Assembly: GCA_963814875.1 (NCBI GenBank)
Contig: CAWFFJ010000019.1
Span: 93,474 to 157,473, forward strand
DNA: 64,000 nucleotides
From: CAVSIS01 sp963814875
GTDB lineage: Bacteria > Acidobacteriota > Thermoanaerobaculia > Thermoanaerobaculales > Sulfomarinibacteraceae
Direction: 5' to 3'
In this document: piece after piece, positions 9,347 to 18,710 of the stretch
Position numbering within the stretch: the stretch's first letter is position 1
Layout: each line of letters begins with the position of its first letter
Notes under the pieces: model-generated
Told to the model about the DNA's origin: nothing
What the model saw: only the letters and a program-made list of their open reading frames with translations
Databases searched by the model: none
Made by a program: the position numbers and the translations under genes

Positions 9347-12300
9347 ACCGACGCCAGTCCGCCCGCACCTCCTGGCGGAGCCTCGACGAGTTGGCCCAGA
9401 CGCCGGAGTTTCAGCAGATGGTGAGCCGGGAGTTCCCCAACGACTCCTGGGACACCCTGCCTCCGGCGACCCGAAGGCAGTTCCTGAAGGTCATGGGCGC
9501 CTCGCTCGCGCTCGCCGGGCTCACCGCATGCCGCTGGCCGGAGGAGGAGATCGTCCCCTTCGCCCACCGCCCCGAGGACCGGGTGCCGGGCGAACCACGG
9601 CGGTTTGCCACCTCGTACGAGCTCGGCGGCGCCGCCTTCGGGCTCCTGCTGACCAGCAACGACGGTCGGCCGACGAAGGTCGAAGGCAACCCGCTCCACC
9701 CGGACAGCCTCGGCGCCGCCACGGCACAGCTCCAGGCAACGGTGCTCGAGGTCTGGGACCCCGACCGCAGCCGGACGCCGGTAGAACGCCGCAGTGGTCA
9801 GTCGGTTCCATCCGGCTGGACCCAGTGGGACGCGTTTGCCGGCGACCACTTCGCCGAGCTGCGCAAGGCTGGAGGCCGCGGCCTGGCGGTGCTCGCCGAG
9901 CCGTCGTCGTCTCCCACCCTGGCGAGGCTGCGGAGCCGGCTCCGCGAGGTGATGCCCGAGGCCGCGTGGATCGAGTACCAGGCGATCTCCCGCGATGCCG
10001 AGCGCGAGGCCACCCGGATGGCGTTCGGCCGGCCGCTGCGGCTGATCCCACGGCTTGACCGGGCGCGGGTGGTGGCCTGCATCGACGCCGACCCGCTGGT
10101 CGACCACCCGGCGGCGGTCGCGCTCGCCCGTCAGTTCGCCGGCCGCCGTCAGCCCGACCCGGCCAGGTTCAACCGGCTGTGGGTCGCGGAGGGCGGCTAC
10201 ACCAGCACCGGAGCAGTCGCCGACCACCGGCTCGCTCTCGCAGCGAGCGCCGCGCCCCGCCTTCTCGCCGAGCTCGCCCGCGAGCTGGAATCGGTCCACG
10301 GAATCACACTGCCCCGCGAGGCCGCGGGCCTCGCGAAAAGAACTCGAGCAGTACGCGCGAGCGAGACCGAGCACGCATTCATCGCCGGGCTCGCGCGCGA
10401 CCTCGCCGCTGCGCGCGGCGAAGGCGTGATCCTCGTCGGCACTCGGCAGCCGCCCGCGGCGATCGCGCTCTCGCTGGCGCTGAACCATGCACTAGGTAAC
10501 ATCGGCGCAGGGGTGGCCCTGGTCGAGGACCCCGAGCCGGATCGTCCAACCCATCTCGAGGCGATCGCCCAACTGGCACGGCGTCTCGAGGCCGGTGAGG
10601 TCGGCACGCTCGTCGTGATCGGAGGCAACCCCGCCTACGATGCACCGGCCGATCTGAAGTTCGCGGACGCCATCGCCAAGGCAGCGACGGTCGTTCGGGT
10701 CAGCCTCACCGCCGACGAAACCGCCGCCCTCGCCAACTGGCATCTCCCGATGGCGCACGCTTACGAGGCGTGGGGGGACGGACGCGCCTGGGACGGCACC
10801 CTGACCCTGCGCCAGCCCCTGATCGAACCCCTCTACGGCGGCCGCAGCGACCTCGAGCTGGTCGCCGCACTGCTCGGTGAAGCCAAGGTCAAGGGCTACG
10901 ACCTCGTCCGGACAACCCACCTTTCGGCTGGCGGGCCCGACTTCGAGCGCTGGTGGCGGCGCGCGCTGCATGACGGCGTCGTCGACGGCACCGCGTGGTC
11001 CGAGGTCACGCGGGCGGCCCTCGACCCGGAGGGCCTGGATGCTGCGGCGACCGCCTACGACACCTTGCTCACCGCTCCCGGCCCCTCGGCCCAGGCCCCG
11101 GAGCTCGTCCTGGTCGCCGACCCTCGGGTCCGCGACGGGCGCTTCGCCAACCTGGGCTGGCTCCAGGAGCTGCCCGATGCGTTCACCAAGATCACCTGGG
11201 ACAACGCGCTCCTGGCGTCGCCCGCAACCGCCCGCGAGCTCGGCCTGGCCGACGGCGAGGTGGTCGCGGTCTCCTCCGGTGGGGTCTCGGTCGAGCTGCC
11301 GCTGTACGTCGTTCCCGGCGCTGCGCGCTACTGCCTCACCGCGTCCCTCGGCTACGGACGCACCCGGGCTGGCGAGGTCGGCACCGGCGTCGGCGTCGAT
11401 CTCTACCCGATGCGCACCACCGCCCGGCCACACCTGCTCACCAGCGTGTCGGTCCGCGGCACCGGCCGCCGAGAACGGCTTGCCACGACCCAGGATCACT
11501 TTGCGATCGACCGCCGCGGCTTCGAGGCGCGCAACCTGCGCATTGGCGAGCTCGCCCGGGAAGCGTCTCTCGACGAGTACCTCGCCGACCCCGAGGTCAT
11601 CCACCACGAGGACCACCATCCGCCCCTGGTCTCGCTGTGGCGCGAGCACACCTACGAGGGCGAGCAGTGGGGCATGGCGATCGACCTCGGCAGCTGTATC
11701 GGCTGCAACGCCTGCATCGTCGCCTGCCAGGCGGAGAACAACATCCCGGTGGTCGGCCGCCAGCAGGTCATCAACCAGCGCGAGATGCAGTGGATCCGCC
11801 TCGACCGCTACTTCCGCACCCCCGAGGGTCTCGGCCCCGACGAGGTCGACGACGCCGAGGTCGCCTTCCAGCCGGTCGCATGCGTCCAGTGCGAGATGGC
11901 CCCGTGCGAGCAGGTGTGCCCGGTCGCGGCGACCCAGCACACCAACGACGGCCTCAACGCGATGGTCTACAACCGCTGCGTCGGCACCCGCTACTGCTCC
12001 AACAACTGCCCGTTCAAGGTCCGGCGGTTCAACTTCTTCAACTACCACAAGCATCTGACCACGATCGAGCAGATGCAGTACAACCCCGACGTCACAGTCC
12101 GCTCGCGCGGCGTGATGGAGAAGTGCACCTACTGCGTCCAGCGCATCGAGGCCGTGCGCATCACGGCAAAGAACGACCGTCGCCCGATCGCGGACGGTGA
12201 GATCGTCCCCGCCTGCGCCCAGACCTGTCCGAGCCGGGCGATCGTGTTCGGCAACCTCAACGACCCGACCAGCGAGGTCGCGCGTCTGCGCGAGGACCAC

Positions 12301-12411
12301 CGCGCGTACGCCACCCTCGCCGAGCTCAACATCAAGCCGCGCACCCACTACCTCGCGCGCCTGCGCAACCCGGCCGGCGGTGCCGGGCACCACGGGGAGG
12401 AGTCGGCGTGA
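9334..12411 (+). CDS. actB: Alternative complex III iron-sulfur subunit ActB
   Basis: A 1025-residue fusion. The N-terminal extension carries LDELAQTPEFQQ and a twin-arginine-like signal, RRQFLKVMGASLALAG, ending in a lipobox-like LTAC (Cys66). A long molybdopterin-oxidoreductase-like domain follows, which in ACIII lacks the cofactor. The C-terminal NrfC-like domain has ferredoxin cysteines: CIGCNACIVAC (from about residue 788), CVQCEMAPCEQVCPVA, CVGTRYCSNNCPF and CTYCVQ with ACAQTCP. These are expected to hold three [4Fe-4S] and one [3Fe-4S] cluster. The ATG at 9334 is used because it directly precedes the conserved N-terminal extension. It overlaps actA, and its end overlaps actC by 4 bases. 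Confidence 0.94.
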
Positions 12412-13898
12412 GCACCCTGAGCCCGACCGCGCGAGAACCGCTCGCCTACCTCGACAACACGACCAACGACCCGACCCATCGGGCGCCGCTGATCGTCGGG
12501 GACAACGACTTCAACTCGATAACCAGCACCGTCTGTGGCATCGTCGAGCGCAAGACGCCCAGAGCGTGGTGGATCGCCTTCGCCATCGCCTCCAGCGGGA
12601 CCGCGATCCTGGTCTCGATGGTCACCTACCTGATCTCGACCGGAGTCGGAGTGTGGGGCCTCAACATTCCGGTCGCCTGGGGCTTCGCGATCGTCAACTT
12701 CGTCTTCTGGGTCGGCATCGGCCACGCCGGCACGTTGATCTCGGCAATCCTGTTCCTGCTCCGGCAGAAGTGGCGGACCTCGATCAACCGCTTCGCCGAG
12801 GCGATGACCATCTTCGCCGTCGCCTGCGCGGGGATGTTCCCCGCGATCCACGTCGGCCGCGTCTGGGTCGCCTACTGGCTGTTCCCGATCCCCAACCAGA
12901 TGCGGATGTGGCCCAACTTCCGCAGCCCGCTGCTGTGGGACGTGTTCGCGGTCTCGACCTATGCCATCGTCTCGGCCCTGTTCTGGTACATGGGCATGAT
13001 TCCCGACCTCGCCACGGTGCGCGACCGGGCTCGGACCAAGGTCCGTCAGATCATCTACGGCGTCCTGGCCATGGGCTGGCGTGGTTCGAACCGCCACTGG
13101 CACCGCTTCGAGATGGCCTACCTGCTGCTCGCGGCCCTGGCGACGCCGCTGGTGCTGAGCGTGCACTCGGTGGTCAGCTTCGACTTCGCCGTCGCGCAGC
13201 TCCCCGGCTGGCACTCCACGATCTTTCCGCCCTACTTCGTCGCCGGCGCGATCTTCTCCGGGTTCGCGATGGTGATCACCCTGGTCATCCCCACCCGGGC
13301 GATCTTCGGTCTCCACGAGATCATCACCGCTCGGCACCTCGAGAACATGGCGAAGATCCTGCTCGCGACCGGCATGATGGTCGGGTTCGGCTACTCGACC
13401 GAGTTCTTCATCGCCTGGTACAGCGGCAACCCCTACGAGGGCTTCACCTTCCTCAACCGCGCCTTCGGCCCCTACGCCTGGGCCTACTGGATCATGGTCA
13501 CGTGCAACGTGCTCGTGCCGCAGATCTTCTGGTCGGCCAGAGCGCGCCGCAGCGTGGTCGTGCTGTGGATCGCGTCGGTCCTGGTCAACGTTGGCATGTG
13601 GTTCGAGCGCTTCGTGATCGTCGTCAGCTCCCTGAGCCGTGACTACCTGCCGTCGAGCTGGGGCTACTACACTCCGACCTGGGTCGACCTTCTCACGCTG
13701 TTCGGCTCGTTCGGCCTCTTCTTCACCCTGTTCCTGCTCTTCATCCGCTTCGCGCCGATGATCGGCATGGCCGAGGTCAAGGGCGTGATGCCGAGCGCGC
13801 ACTTCGAACGCGACGGGCATCGAGGTCACGGCGATTACCACGGCGAGATTCCCTCGCACCATCAGTTCGTCAGCTTCGTCAAGGAGGAGTCGTCGTGA
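12408..13898 (+). CDS. actC: Alternative complex III membrane subunit ActC (NrfD/PsrC-like)
   Basis: A 496-residue polytopic protein with about ten hydrophobic helices. It has the NrfD-type features of ACIII: VWGLNIPVAWGFAIVNFVFW followed by IGHAGTLISAILFL, then AIHVGRVWVAYWLFP and HSVVSFDFAVAQLPGWHST. In known ACIII structures ActC carries the quinol-oxidation site below the iron-sulfur arm of ActB. The start overlaps actB (GTGA), and the end overlaps actD by 4 bases, so the four-gene run is translationally coupled. Length and order agree with the act clusters of other phyla. Confidence 0.94.
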   Translation: MSTLSPTAREPLAYLDNTTNDPTHRAPLIVGDNDFNSITSTVCGIVERKTPRAWWIAFAIASSGTAILVSMVTYLISTGVGVWGLNIPVAWGFAIVNFVFWVGIGHAGTLISAILFLLRQKWRTSINRFAEAMTIFAVACAGMFPAIHVGRVWVAYWLFPIPNQMRMWPNFRSPLLWDVFAVSTYAIVSALFWYMGMIPDLATVRDRARTKVRQIIYGVLAMGWRGSNRHWHRFEMAYLLLAALATPLVLSVHSVVSFDFAVAQLPGWHSTIFPPYFVAGAIFSGFAMVITLVIPTRAIFGLHEIITARHLENMAKILLATGMMVGFGYSTEFFIAWYSGNPYEGFTFLNRAFGPYAWAYWIMVTCNVLVPQIFWSARARRSVVVLWIASVLVNVGMWFERFVIVVSSLSRDYLPSSWGYYTPTWVDLLTLFGSFGLFFTLFLLFIRFAPMIGMAEVKGVMPSAHFERDGHRGHGDYHGEIPSHHQFVSFVKEESS

Positions 13899-14473
13899 GC
13901 GACCAGACCTCTGCGACCACGCGAGCCGAGAGCACTCCCACGACCTACGGCTACATCGTCGAGTTCGACGACATCGACCTATTCCTCAACTCCGTCGAGA
14001 AGGTCCGGGACGCCGGCTTCACGCGCTGGGACGCCCACACGCCCTTCGTGGTCCACGGCCTCGACGACGCAATGGGCATCAAGCCGACCATTCTGCCGTA
14101 CCTGGTGTTCGGGGGCGGTCTCACGGGGACCCTCGCCGGCATCGGGCTCCAGTGGTGGACCAACGCCGTCGACTACCCGTTCCTGATCAGCGGCAAACCC
14201 TACTTCAGCCTGCCCGCCAACATTCCGATCGCCTTCGAGATGACGATCCTGTTCGCAGCGCTGACGAGCCTGATCGGTATGCTCGCGTTGAACGGGCTGC
14301 CCCAGCTGCACCACCCGCTGTTTACGAGCCGGCGCTTCAGGCGGGTGACCAACGACCGTTTCTTCATCTCGGTCGAGGCCGACGACCCGATGTTCAACGA
14401 CCGTGCCACCCCCGAATTTTTGGCCTCCCTCGGCGGGCTCGCCGTCGAGCGGGTTGACGAGGAGGCGGAATGA
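13895..14473 (+). CDS. actD: Alternative complex III membrane subunit ActD (DUF3341)
   Basis: A 192-residue protein. The soluble first 60 residues contain YGYIVEFDDIDLFLNSVEKV and GFTRWDAHTPFVVHGLDDA. Two transmembrane helices follow (PYLVFGGGLTGTLAGIGL and IPIAFEMTILFAALTSLIGM), then a cytoplasmic tail with RVTNDRFFISVEADDP. This is the DUF3341 pattern of ActD, a structural subunit of ACIII. It overlaps its neighbours by 4 bases on either side. Confidence 0.93.
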   Translation: MSDQTSATTRAESTPTTYGYIVEFDDIDLFLNSVEKVRDAGFTRWDAHTPFVVHGLDDAMGIKPTILPYLVFGGGLTGTLAGIGLQWWTNAVDYPFLISGKPYFSLPANIPIAFEMTILFAALTSLIGMLALNGLPQLHHPLFTSRRFRRVTNDRFFISVEADDPMFNDRATPEFLASLGGLAVERVDEEAE

Positions 14474-15117
14474 AGCTCCCCCGTTGGCTCACCTACTCGG
14501 TGGCCGTGGTCGTGGCCCTGTCCTGGATCCCGCTGGCGATGATCGCCCGCGCTCGGGTGACGACGAGCCCGAAGACCCGCCTCCACGTCGTACCCGACAT
14601 GGACAGCCAGCCCAAGTTCAAGGCCCAGGCGCGCAACCTGCTGTTCGCCGACCTGCGCTCGATGCGCCCCGATCCTCCCGGCACGGTCGCCAGGGGCGAA
14701 CTCGACGAGGACGACGCCACCTACCGGGGCAAACAGGGAGATGAGTGGATCACGACGATTCCGGTCCCGGTCACTGGCGCGCTGCTGGCGCGAGGACGCC
14801 AGCGCTTCGACATCTACTGCTCACCGTGCCACGGCCTCGCCGGTTACGGCGACGGCATGGTGGCGAAGCGTGCCGAGGCGCTCCAGGAGGGTACCTGGAC
14901 GCCGCCGTCGTCGTTCCACACCGACCTCGTCAGGTCGCGCCCGGTCGGCCACATCTTCAACACCATCACCCACGGAATTCGCAACATGCCCGCCTACGGG
15001 CCGCAGATCCCGGTCGCCGATCGCTGGGCCATCGTGTCCTACGTCCGGGCGCTCCAGCGTAGCCAGAATGCCACCGTCGCCGACGTCCCGCCCGATCTGC
15101 GGGCGCAGCTGCGCTGA
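14470..15117 (+). CDS. actE: Alternative complex III monoheme cytochrome c subunit ActE
   Basis: A 215-residue protein with an N-terminal membrane anchor (LTYSVAVVVALSWIPLAMIA) and one cytochrome c domain. The heme-attachment site is YCSPCHG, and the likely axial Met lies in GIRNMPAYGPQI. The C-terminus ends in the usual helix (DRWAIVSYVRALQRSQ). In ACIII, ActE takes electrons from ActA and passes them to the terminal acceptor. The start overlaps actD by 4 bases, and actF follows after 15 bases with a GGGGGAAGG ribosome site. Confidence 0.93.
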   Translation: MKLPRWLTYSVAVVVALSWIPLAMIARARVTTSPKTRLHVVPDMDSQPKFKAQARNLLFADLRSMRPDPPGTVARGELDEDDATYRGKQGDEWITTIPVPVTGALLARGRQRFDIYCSPCHGLAGYGDGMVAKRAEALQEGTWTPPSSFHTDLVRSRPVGHIFNTITHGIRNMPAYGPQIPVADRWAIVSYVRALQRSQNATVADVPPDLRAQLR

Positions 15118-15132
15118 GGGGGAAGGCAGACC

Positions 15133-16353
15133 ATGGATCGCCACGCTGTGGACACCATCGAGATCCCGGAGAGCCAGATCCGCATGGACGGGCTCGCAGC
15201 CCGGGTCGCGCGTTGGGCGGCCGTCGCCGCGGTGGTCGGGATCGCAGGCTCGCTCGCCCTCTCGCTCTCCGGCGAAGGCGGGCTCGACCGCTGGCTCTCC
15301 AGCTACCTGGTGAGCTTCGCCTTCCTGCTCAGCCTGTGCCTCGGCGCGCTCTTCTTCGTCATGCTCCAGCACGTCACCCGAGCGGGATGGAGCGTGGTCG
15401 TGCGTCGTATCGCCGAGGGGGTGGCGGCCAACGTCGACCTCATGGCGGTGCTCGCCATTCCAGTGGTGCTGGGCCTCGGCCGCCTCTATCACTGGGCGCA
15501 CACCGACGCGGTCGCGACCGATCCCCTCCTCTCCGGCAAGGCCGGCTACCTCAACCCGCCCTTCTTCGTGGTCCGCTTGGTCCTCTACTTCGCGATCTGG
15601 ATCCTTCTGTCCCGCCTCCTGCTCTCGCGCTCAACCGCCCAGGACGGCAGCGGCGAGCCGCGGTTGACGATCAGGATGGAGAAGATCTCGGCGCCGGGGC
15701 TGGTGCTGTTCGCGCTGAGCACCAACTTCGCCGCCTTCGACCTCCTGATGTCGCTCGACCCCCACTGGTTCTCGACCATCTTCGGGGTCTACTACTTCAG
15801 CGCCGGTGTCGTCGGGTTCTTCGCCGCGTTGGCGATCCTCCTCTACTGGCTGCAACGTCGCGGCCGACTCGTCGATGTCGTGAGCTCGGAGCACTACCAC
15901 GAGGTCGGCAAGCTGATGTTCGCCTTCACGGTGTTCTGGGCCTACATCGCCTTCAGCCAGTACATGCTGATCTGGTACGGCAACATCCCCGAGGAGACCG
16001 AGTGGTTCCTCAAGCGCCAGGCCGGCGACTGGGCATGGGTCAGCGTCGCGCTGTTGTTCGGCCACTTCCTGCTGCCCTTCTTGGCCTTGATCTCGCGTCC
16101 GCCCAAGCGCCACCCCGCTGCGCTCGCGGCGATCGCCGTCTGGGTCGTCGCAGCCTGCTGGCTCGACATCTACTGGCTGGTGGTCCCCGAGTTCAGCCCG
16201 GGGGTCGCGCGTTTCGGCGCCATCGACGTGCTCTGCTTCCTCGGCCTCGCCGGGACCTGGACCGCGGTCCTCGCCTGGCGCTTAGGCCGGCGAGAGCTGG
16301 TGCCGAGGAGCGATCCGCGTCTGGGCGAGTCACTCGCGTTCGAGAGCGCCTGA
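15133..16353 (+). CDS. actF: Alternative complex III membrane subunit ActF (NrfD-like)
   Basis: A 406-residue polytopic membrane protein of about ten helices, the second NrfD-like subunit of ACIII. Recognisable stretches are FLLSLCLGALFFVMLQHVTR near the N-terminus, YLNPPFFVVRLVLYFAIW in the middle, and STIFGVYYFSAGVVG and SQYMLIWYGNIPEETEWFL in the second half. In known clusters ActF pairs with ActC in the membrane. It ends 11 bases before a small membrane-protein gene that links the act genes to the oxidase genes. Confidence 0.93.
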   Translation: MDRHAVDTIEIPESQIRMDGLAARVARWAAVAAVVGIAGSLALSLSGEGGLDRWLSSYLVSFAFLLSLCLGALFFVMLQHVTRAGWSVVVRRIAEGVAANVDLMAVLAIPVVLGLGRLYHWAHTDAVATDPLLSGKAGYLNPPFFVVRLVLYFAIWILLSRLLLSRSTAQDGSGEPRLTIRMEKISAPGLVLFALSTNFAAFDLLMSLDPHWFSTIFGVYYFSAGVVGFFAALAILLYWLQRRGRLVDVVSSEHYHEVGKLMFAFTVFWAYIAFSQYMLIWYGNIPEETEWFLKRQAGDWAWVSVALLFGHFLLPFLALISRPPKRHPAALAAIAVWVVAACWLDIYWLVVPEFSPGVARFGAIDVLCFLGLAGTWTAVLAWRLGRRELVPRSDPRLGESLAFESA

Positions 16354-16364
16354 CGGGAGGGACG

Positions 16365-16661
16365 ATGCGTTACGACGACCCCAACGTCCCACGCAGCGCG
16401 GTCGCCGGCCTGATCGGAGCGGTGCTGCTGTTCGTCATCATCGTCTTCCTGCAGGCCCTGTTCTTCCGCATGGAGCGCGCGGAGGTCGTGCGCAAGGTCG
16501 ACAGCCAGCAGAACGACGCGCTGGCCCGTCTCCGGGCCGATCAGCAGGAGCTTCTCAACTCCTACCACATGGTCGATCCGAAGGCCGGCGTCGTGCGGAT
16601 TCCGATCGAGAGGGCGATGGAGATCGAGGTCGCGGAATCGCAGAGCGCCCAGTCCCGTTGA
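16365..16661 (+). CDS. Small membrane protein between the act and cytochrome oxidase genes
   Basis: A 98-residue protein starting at an ATG preceded by GGGAGGG. It has one transmembrane helix (AVAGLIGAVLLFVIIVFLQAL), a charged helical middle (RKVDSQQNDALARLRADQQ) and a conserved-looking tail, VVRIPIERAMEIEV. Small proteins of this layout occur at this place in some act-cox clusters and may be an accessory subunit of the ACIII-oxidase assembly. That role is inferred from position only. It is co-directional and closely spaced with actF and the SCO gene. Confidence 0.8.
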   Translation: MRYDDPNVPRSAVAGLIGAVLLFVIIVFLQALFFRMERAEVVRKVDSQQNDALARLRADQQELLNSYHMVDPKAGVVRIPIERAMEIEVAESQSAQSR

Positions 16662-16692
16662 AGCGGTTCAAGAAGGGTAGGAGTTTGGCCAG

Positions 16693-17538
16693 ATGAAGAG
16701 AACGGGACGCATAGCTGCTCTCATCCTTACCATGATCGCGCTCACCGCCGCGCCACCGCTGCACGCGCAGCGCGCCGAGCCGGTGCCCAAGGAGCTCCAA
16801 GACGTCAAGGTCATCGAGCATCCGGACGTGGCGCTGCCGCTCGACGCCCAGTTCGTCGACGAGAACGGCAACACGGTCAGGCTCGGGGACTTCTTCTCCG
16901 GCGACCGGCCGGTGATCCTGACCCTGAACTACTACGAGTGTCCGATGCTGTGCGGTCTCCAGCTCAACGGGCTGGTGGATGGCCTCGACGGGCTCGACTG
17001 GACTCCTGGGGACCAGTTCGAGATCGTCACGATCTCGATCAACCCGCTCGAGACGCCGACCCTCGCCAAGCTCAAGAAGCAGAATTACATCAAGCACTAC
17101 GGCCGACCCAAGGCGGCGGCCGGCTGGCACTTCCTGACCGGTCGCGAGAGCGACATCCGCCGGGTCGCCGACACCGTCGGATTCGGCTACCGCTACGACC
17201 CCGAGGCCAAGCAGTACGCCCACCCCGCAGTCATGTTCGTGGCCACACCCGCGGGGCACGTCGCGCGCTACCTCTACGGCATCGAGCTGCCGACCAAGAC
17301 GTTGCGCCTGGCGCTGGTCGAAGCGGCCAAGGGCAAGGTGGGCAGCGCCATCGACCAGATCGTGCTCTACTGCTACCACTACGACCCCAGCACCCACCGC
17401 TACGCACCGGTAGCGATGAACATCATGCGCCTCGGAGGAGGCGCCACTCTGGCCATCTTCGGAACGTCCCTGCTCGCCTTCTGGGTCCGGGACGGCCGCA
17501 AACGACGCAGCACCGACGGTGGCAACGAGCGGACCTGA
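16693..17538 (+). CDS. SCO1/SenC-family copper chaperone
   Basis: A 281-residue thioredoxin-fold protein with a signal peptide (IAALILTMIALTAAPPLHA). The SCO motif CPMLC lies in LNYYECPMLCGLQLNG, and the conserved His is in the later AHPAVMFVATPAG region. A C-terminal transmembrane helix (GGGATLAIFGTSLLAFWV) would anchor it in the inner membrane, which is unusual because SCO proteins are generally anchored at the N-terminus. SCO proteins deliver copper to, or reduce, the CuA site of cytochrome oxidase subunit II, encoded 160 bases downstream. The 161-base gap between them holds no gene. Confidence 0.9.
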   Translation: MKRTGRIAALILTMIALTAAPPLHAQRAEPVPKELQDVKVIEHPDVALPLDAQFVDENGNTVRLGDFFSGDRPVILTLNYYECPMLCGLQLNGLVDGLDGLDWTPGDQFEIVTISINPLETPTLAKLKKQNYIKHYGRPKAAAGWHFLTGRESDIRRVADTVGFGYRYDPEAKQYAHPAVMFVATPAGHVARYLYGIELPTKTLRLALVEAAKGKVGSAIDQIVLYCYHYDPSTHRYAPVAMNIMRLGGGATLAIFGTSLLAFWVRDGRKRRSTDGGNERT

Positions 17539-17700
17539 CCGCCGTGGAATGGAATCGCGGAACTGGGGTTTGAGTCAGCACAATCGAGCGACCGCAGCGC
17601 GACCCGGGCCGAGGTGGCCGGTGAGCCATGAACCGGCCTCGGCGCCGCCTGAAGTGGGCCGGCTCGCGGTCACACCACAGGGGAAGAGGTCTGGGGGGTC

Positions 17701-18696
17701 ATGACGTACAACCTCGTTGCCGGCCTGCTGTCAGCCGCAGACGCGCTGCAGCCGCAGCCCAAGAAGCCCTCGTTCTGGATGCCGCCGCAGGTGTCGACGT
17801 TCGCTGCCAACGTCGACTGGCTGTTCATGGTCATCCTCGGCATCTCAGTCTTCTTCTTCGTGCTCATCGTGGCGCTGATGATCGTCTTCGTCATCCGCTA
17901 CCGCCACCGGGAAGGGCACGTCGCGGAGGCTTCGCCGACTCACAACCTCCCGCTCGAGGTGGTGTGGACAGCGATCCCGGTCGCCGTTGTGATGGTCATC
18001 TTCTATCTCGGTTTCACCAGCTACCTCGACATGGCGACGCCGCCGGCGAACGCCTACGAGGTCCGGGTCGAAGGCCAGAAGTGGAAGTGGACCTTCACCT
18101 ACCCCAACGGCTACGTGGACGAGAACCTCCACGTCCCGGTCGACCGCCCGATTCGACTCGTCATGTCATCCGCGGACGTCATCCACAGCCTCTACGTACC
18201 GGCCTTCCGGATCAAGCGCGACGTGGTGCCCGGTCGCTACTCGAAGGAGTGGTTCCAGGCCACCACCCCCGGCGAGTACGACGTGTTCTGTGCCGAGTAC
18301 TGCGGCACGGGGCACTCCGACATGCTCGCCCATGTCATCGTCCACCCGCCCGGTGAGTTCGAGCAGTGGCTGGAGAAGGCGTCCAACTTCCTCGACACCA
18401 TGACGCCGGTCGAGGCCGGCCGCAAACTCTACCAGGTGCGCGGCTGCCAGCAGTGCCACTCCGTCGACGGCACCGCCAAGGTCGGCCCGTCCTTCAAGGG
18501 CATCTTCGGCGAGCCGCAGGCGCTCAGCAACGGCAGCAAGGTCACGGTCGACGAGAACTACATCCGCGAGTCGATCCTCGAGCCTCAGGCGAAGGTCGTG
18601 GCCGGCTTCGAACCGGTGATGCCAACCTACCAGGGCCGCCTCAAGGACCCCGAGATCGACGCGCTCATCCAGTACATCAAGTCGCTGGCGAAGTGA
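17701..18696 (+). CDS. ctaC: Cytochrome c oxidase subunit II with fused cytochrome c domain
   Basis: A 331-residue protein. Two transmembrane helices (about residues 40-65 and 82-105) precede the cupredoxin domain with the CuA ligands HSLYVP and CAEYCGTGHSDM. The tail is a cytochrome c domain with heme site CQQCH and a likely axial Met in EPVMPTYQG. This caa3-type arrangement accepts electrons from cytochrome c or directly from ACIII and passes them to subunit I. QKWKWTFTYPNG is the aromatic electron-entry region. The ATG follows GAAGAGGTCTGGGGGGTC. Confidence 0.95.
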   Translation: MTYNLVAGLLSAADALQPQPKKPSFWMPPQVSTFAANVDWLFMVILGISVFFFVLIVALMIVFVIRYRHREGHVAEASPTHNLPLEVVWTAIPVAVVMVIFYLGFTSYLDMATPPANAYEVRVEGQKWKWTFTYPNGYVDENLHVPVDRPIRLVMSSADVIHSLYVPAFRIKRDVVPGRYSKEWFQATTPGEYDVFCAEYCGTGHSDMLAHVIVHPPGEFEQWLEKASNFLDTMTPVEAGRKLYQVRGCQQCHSVDGTAKVGPSFKGIFGEPQALSNGSKVTVDENYIRESILEPQAKVVAGFEPVMPTYQGRLKDPEIDALIQYIKSLAK

Positions 18697-18710
18697 CCGG
18701 GGGAGGAAGC

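Noticed and set aside
10492..12393. 633-codon minus-strand open frame opposite actB
   Set aside because: Same reason: antisense to a clearly functional gene, with Asp/Val/Gly-biased composition and no domain.
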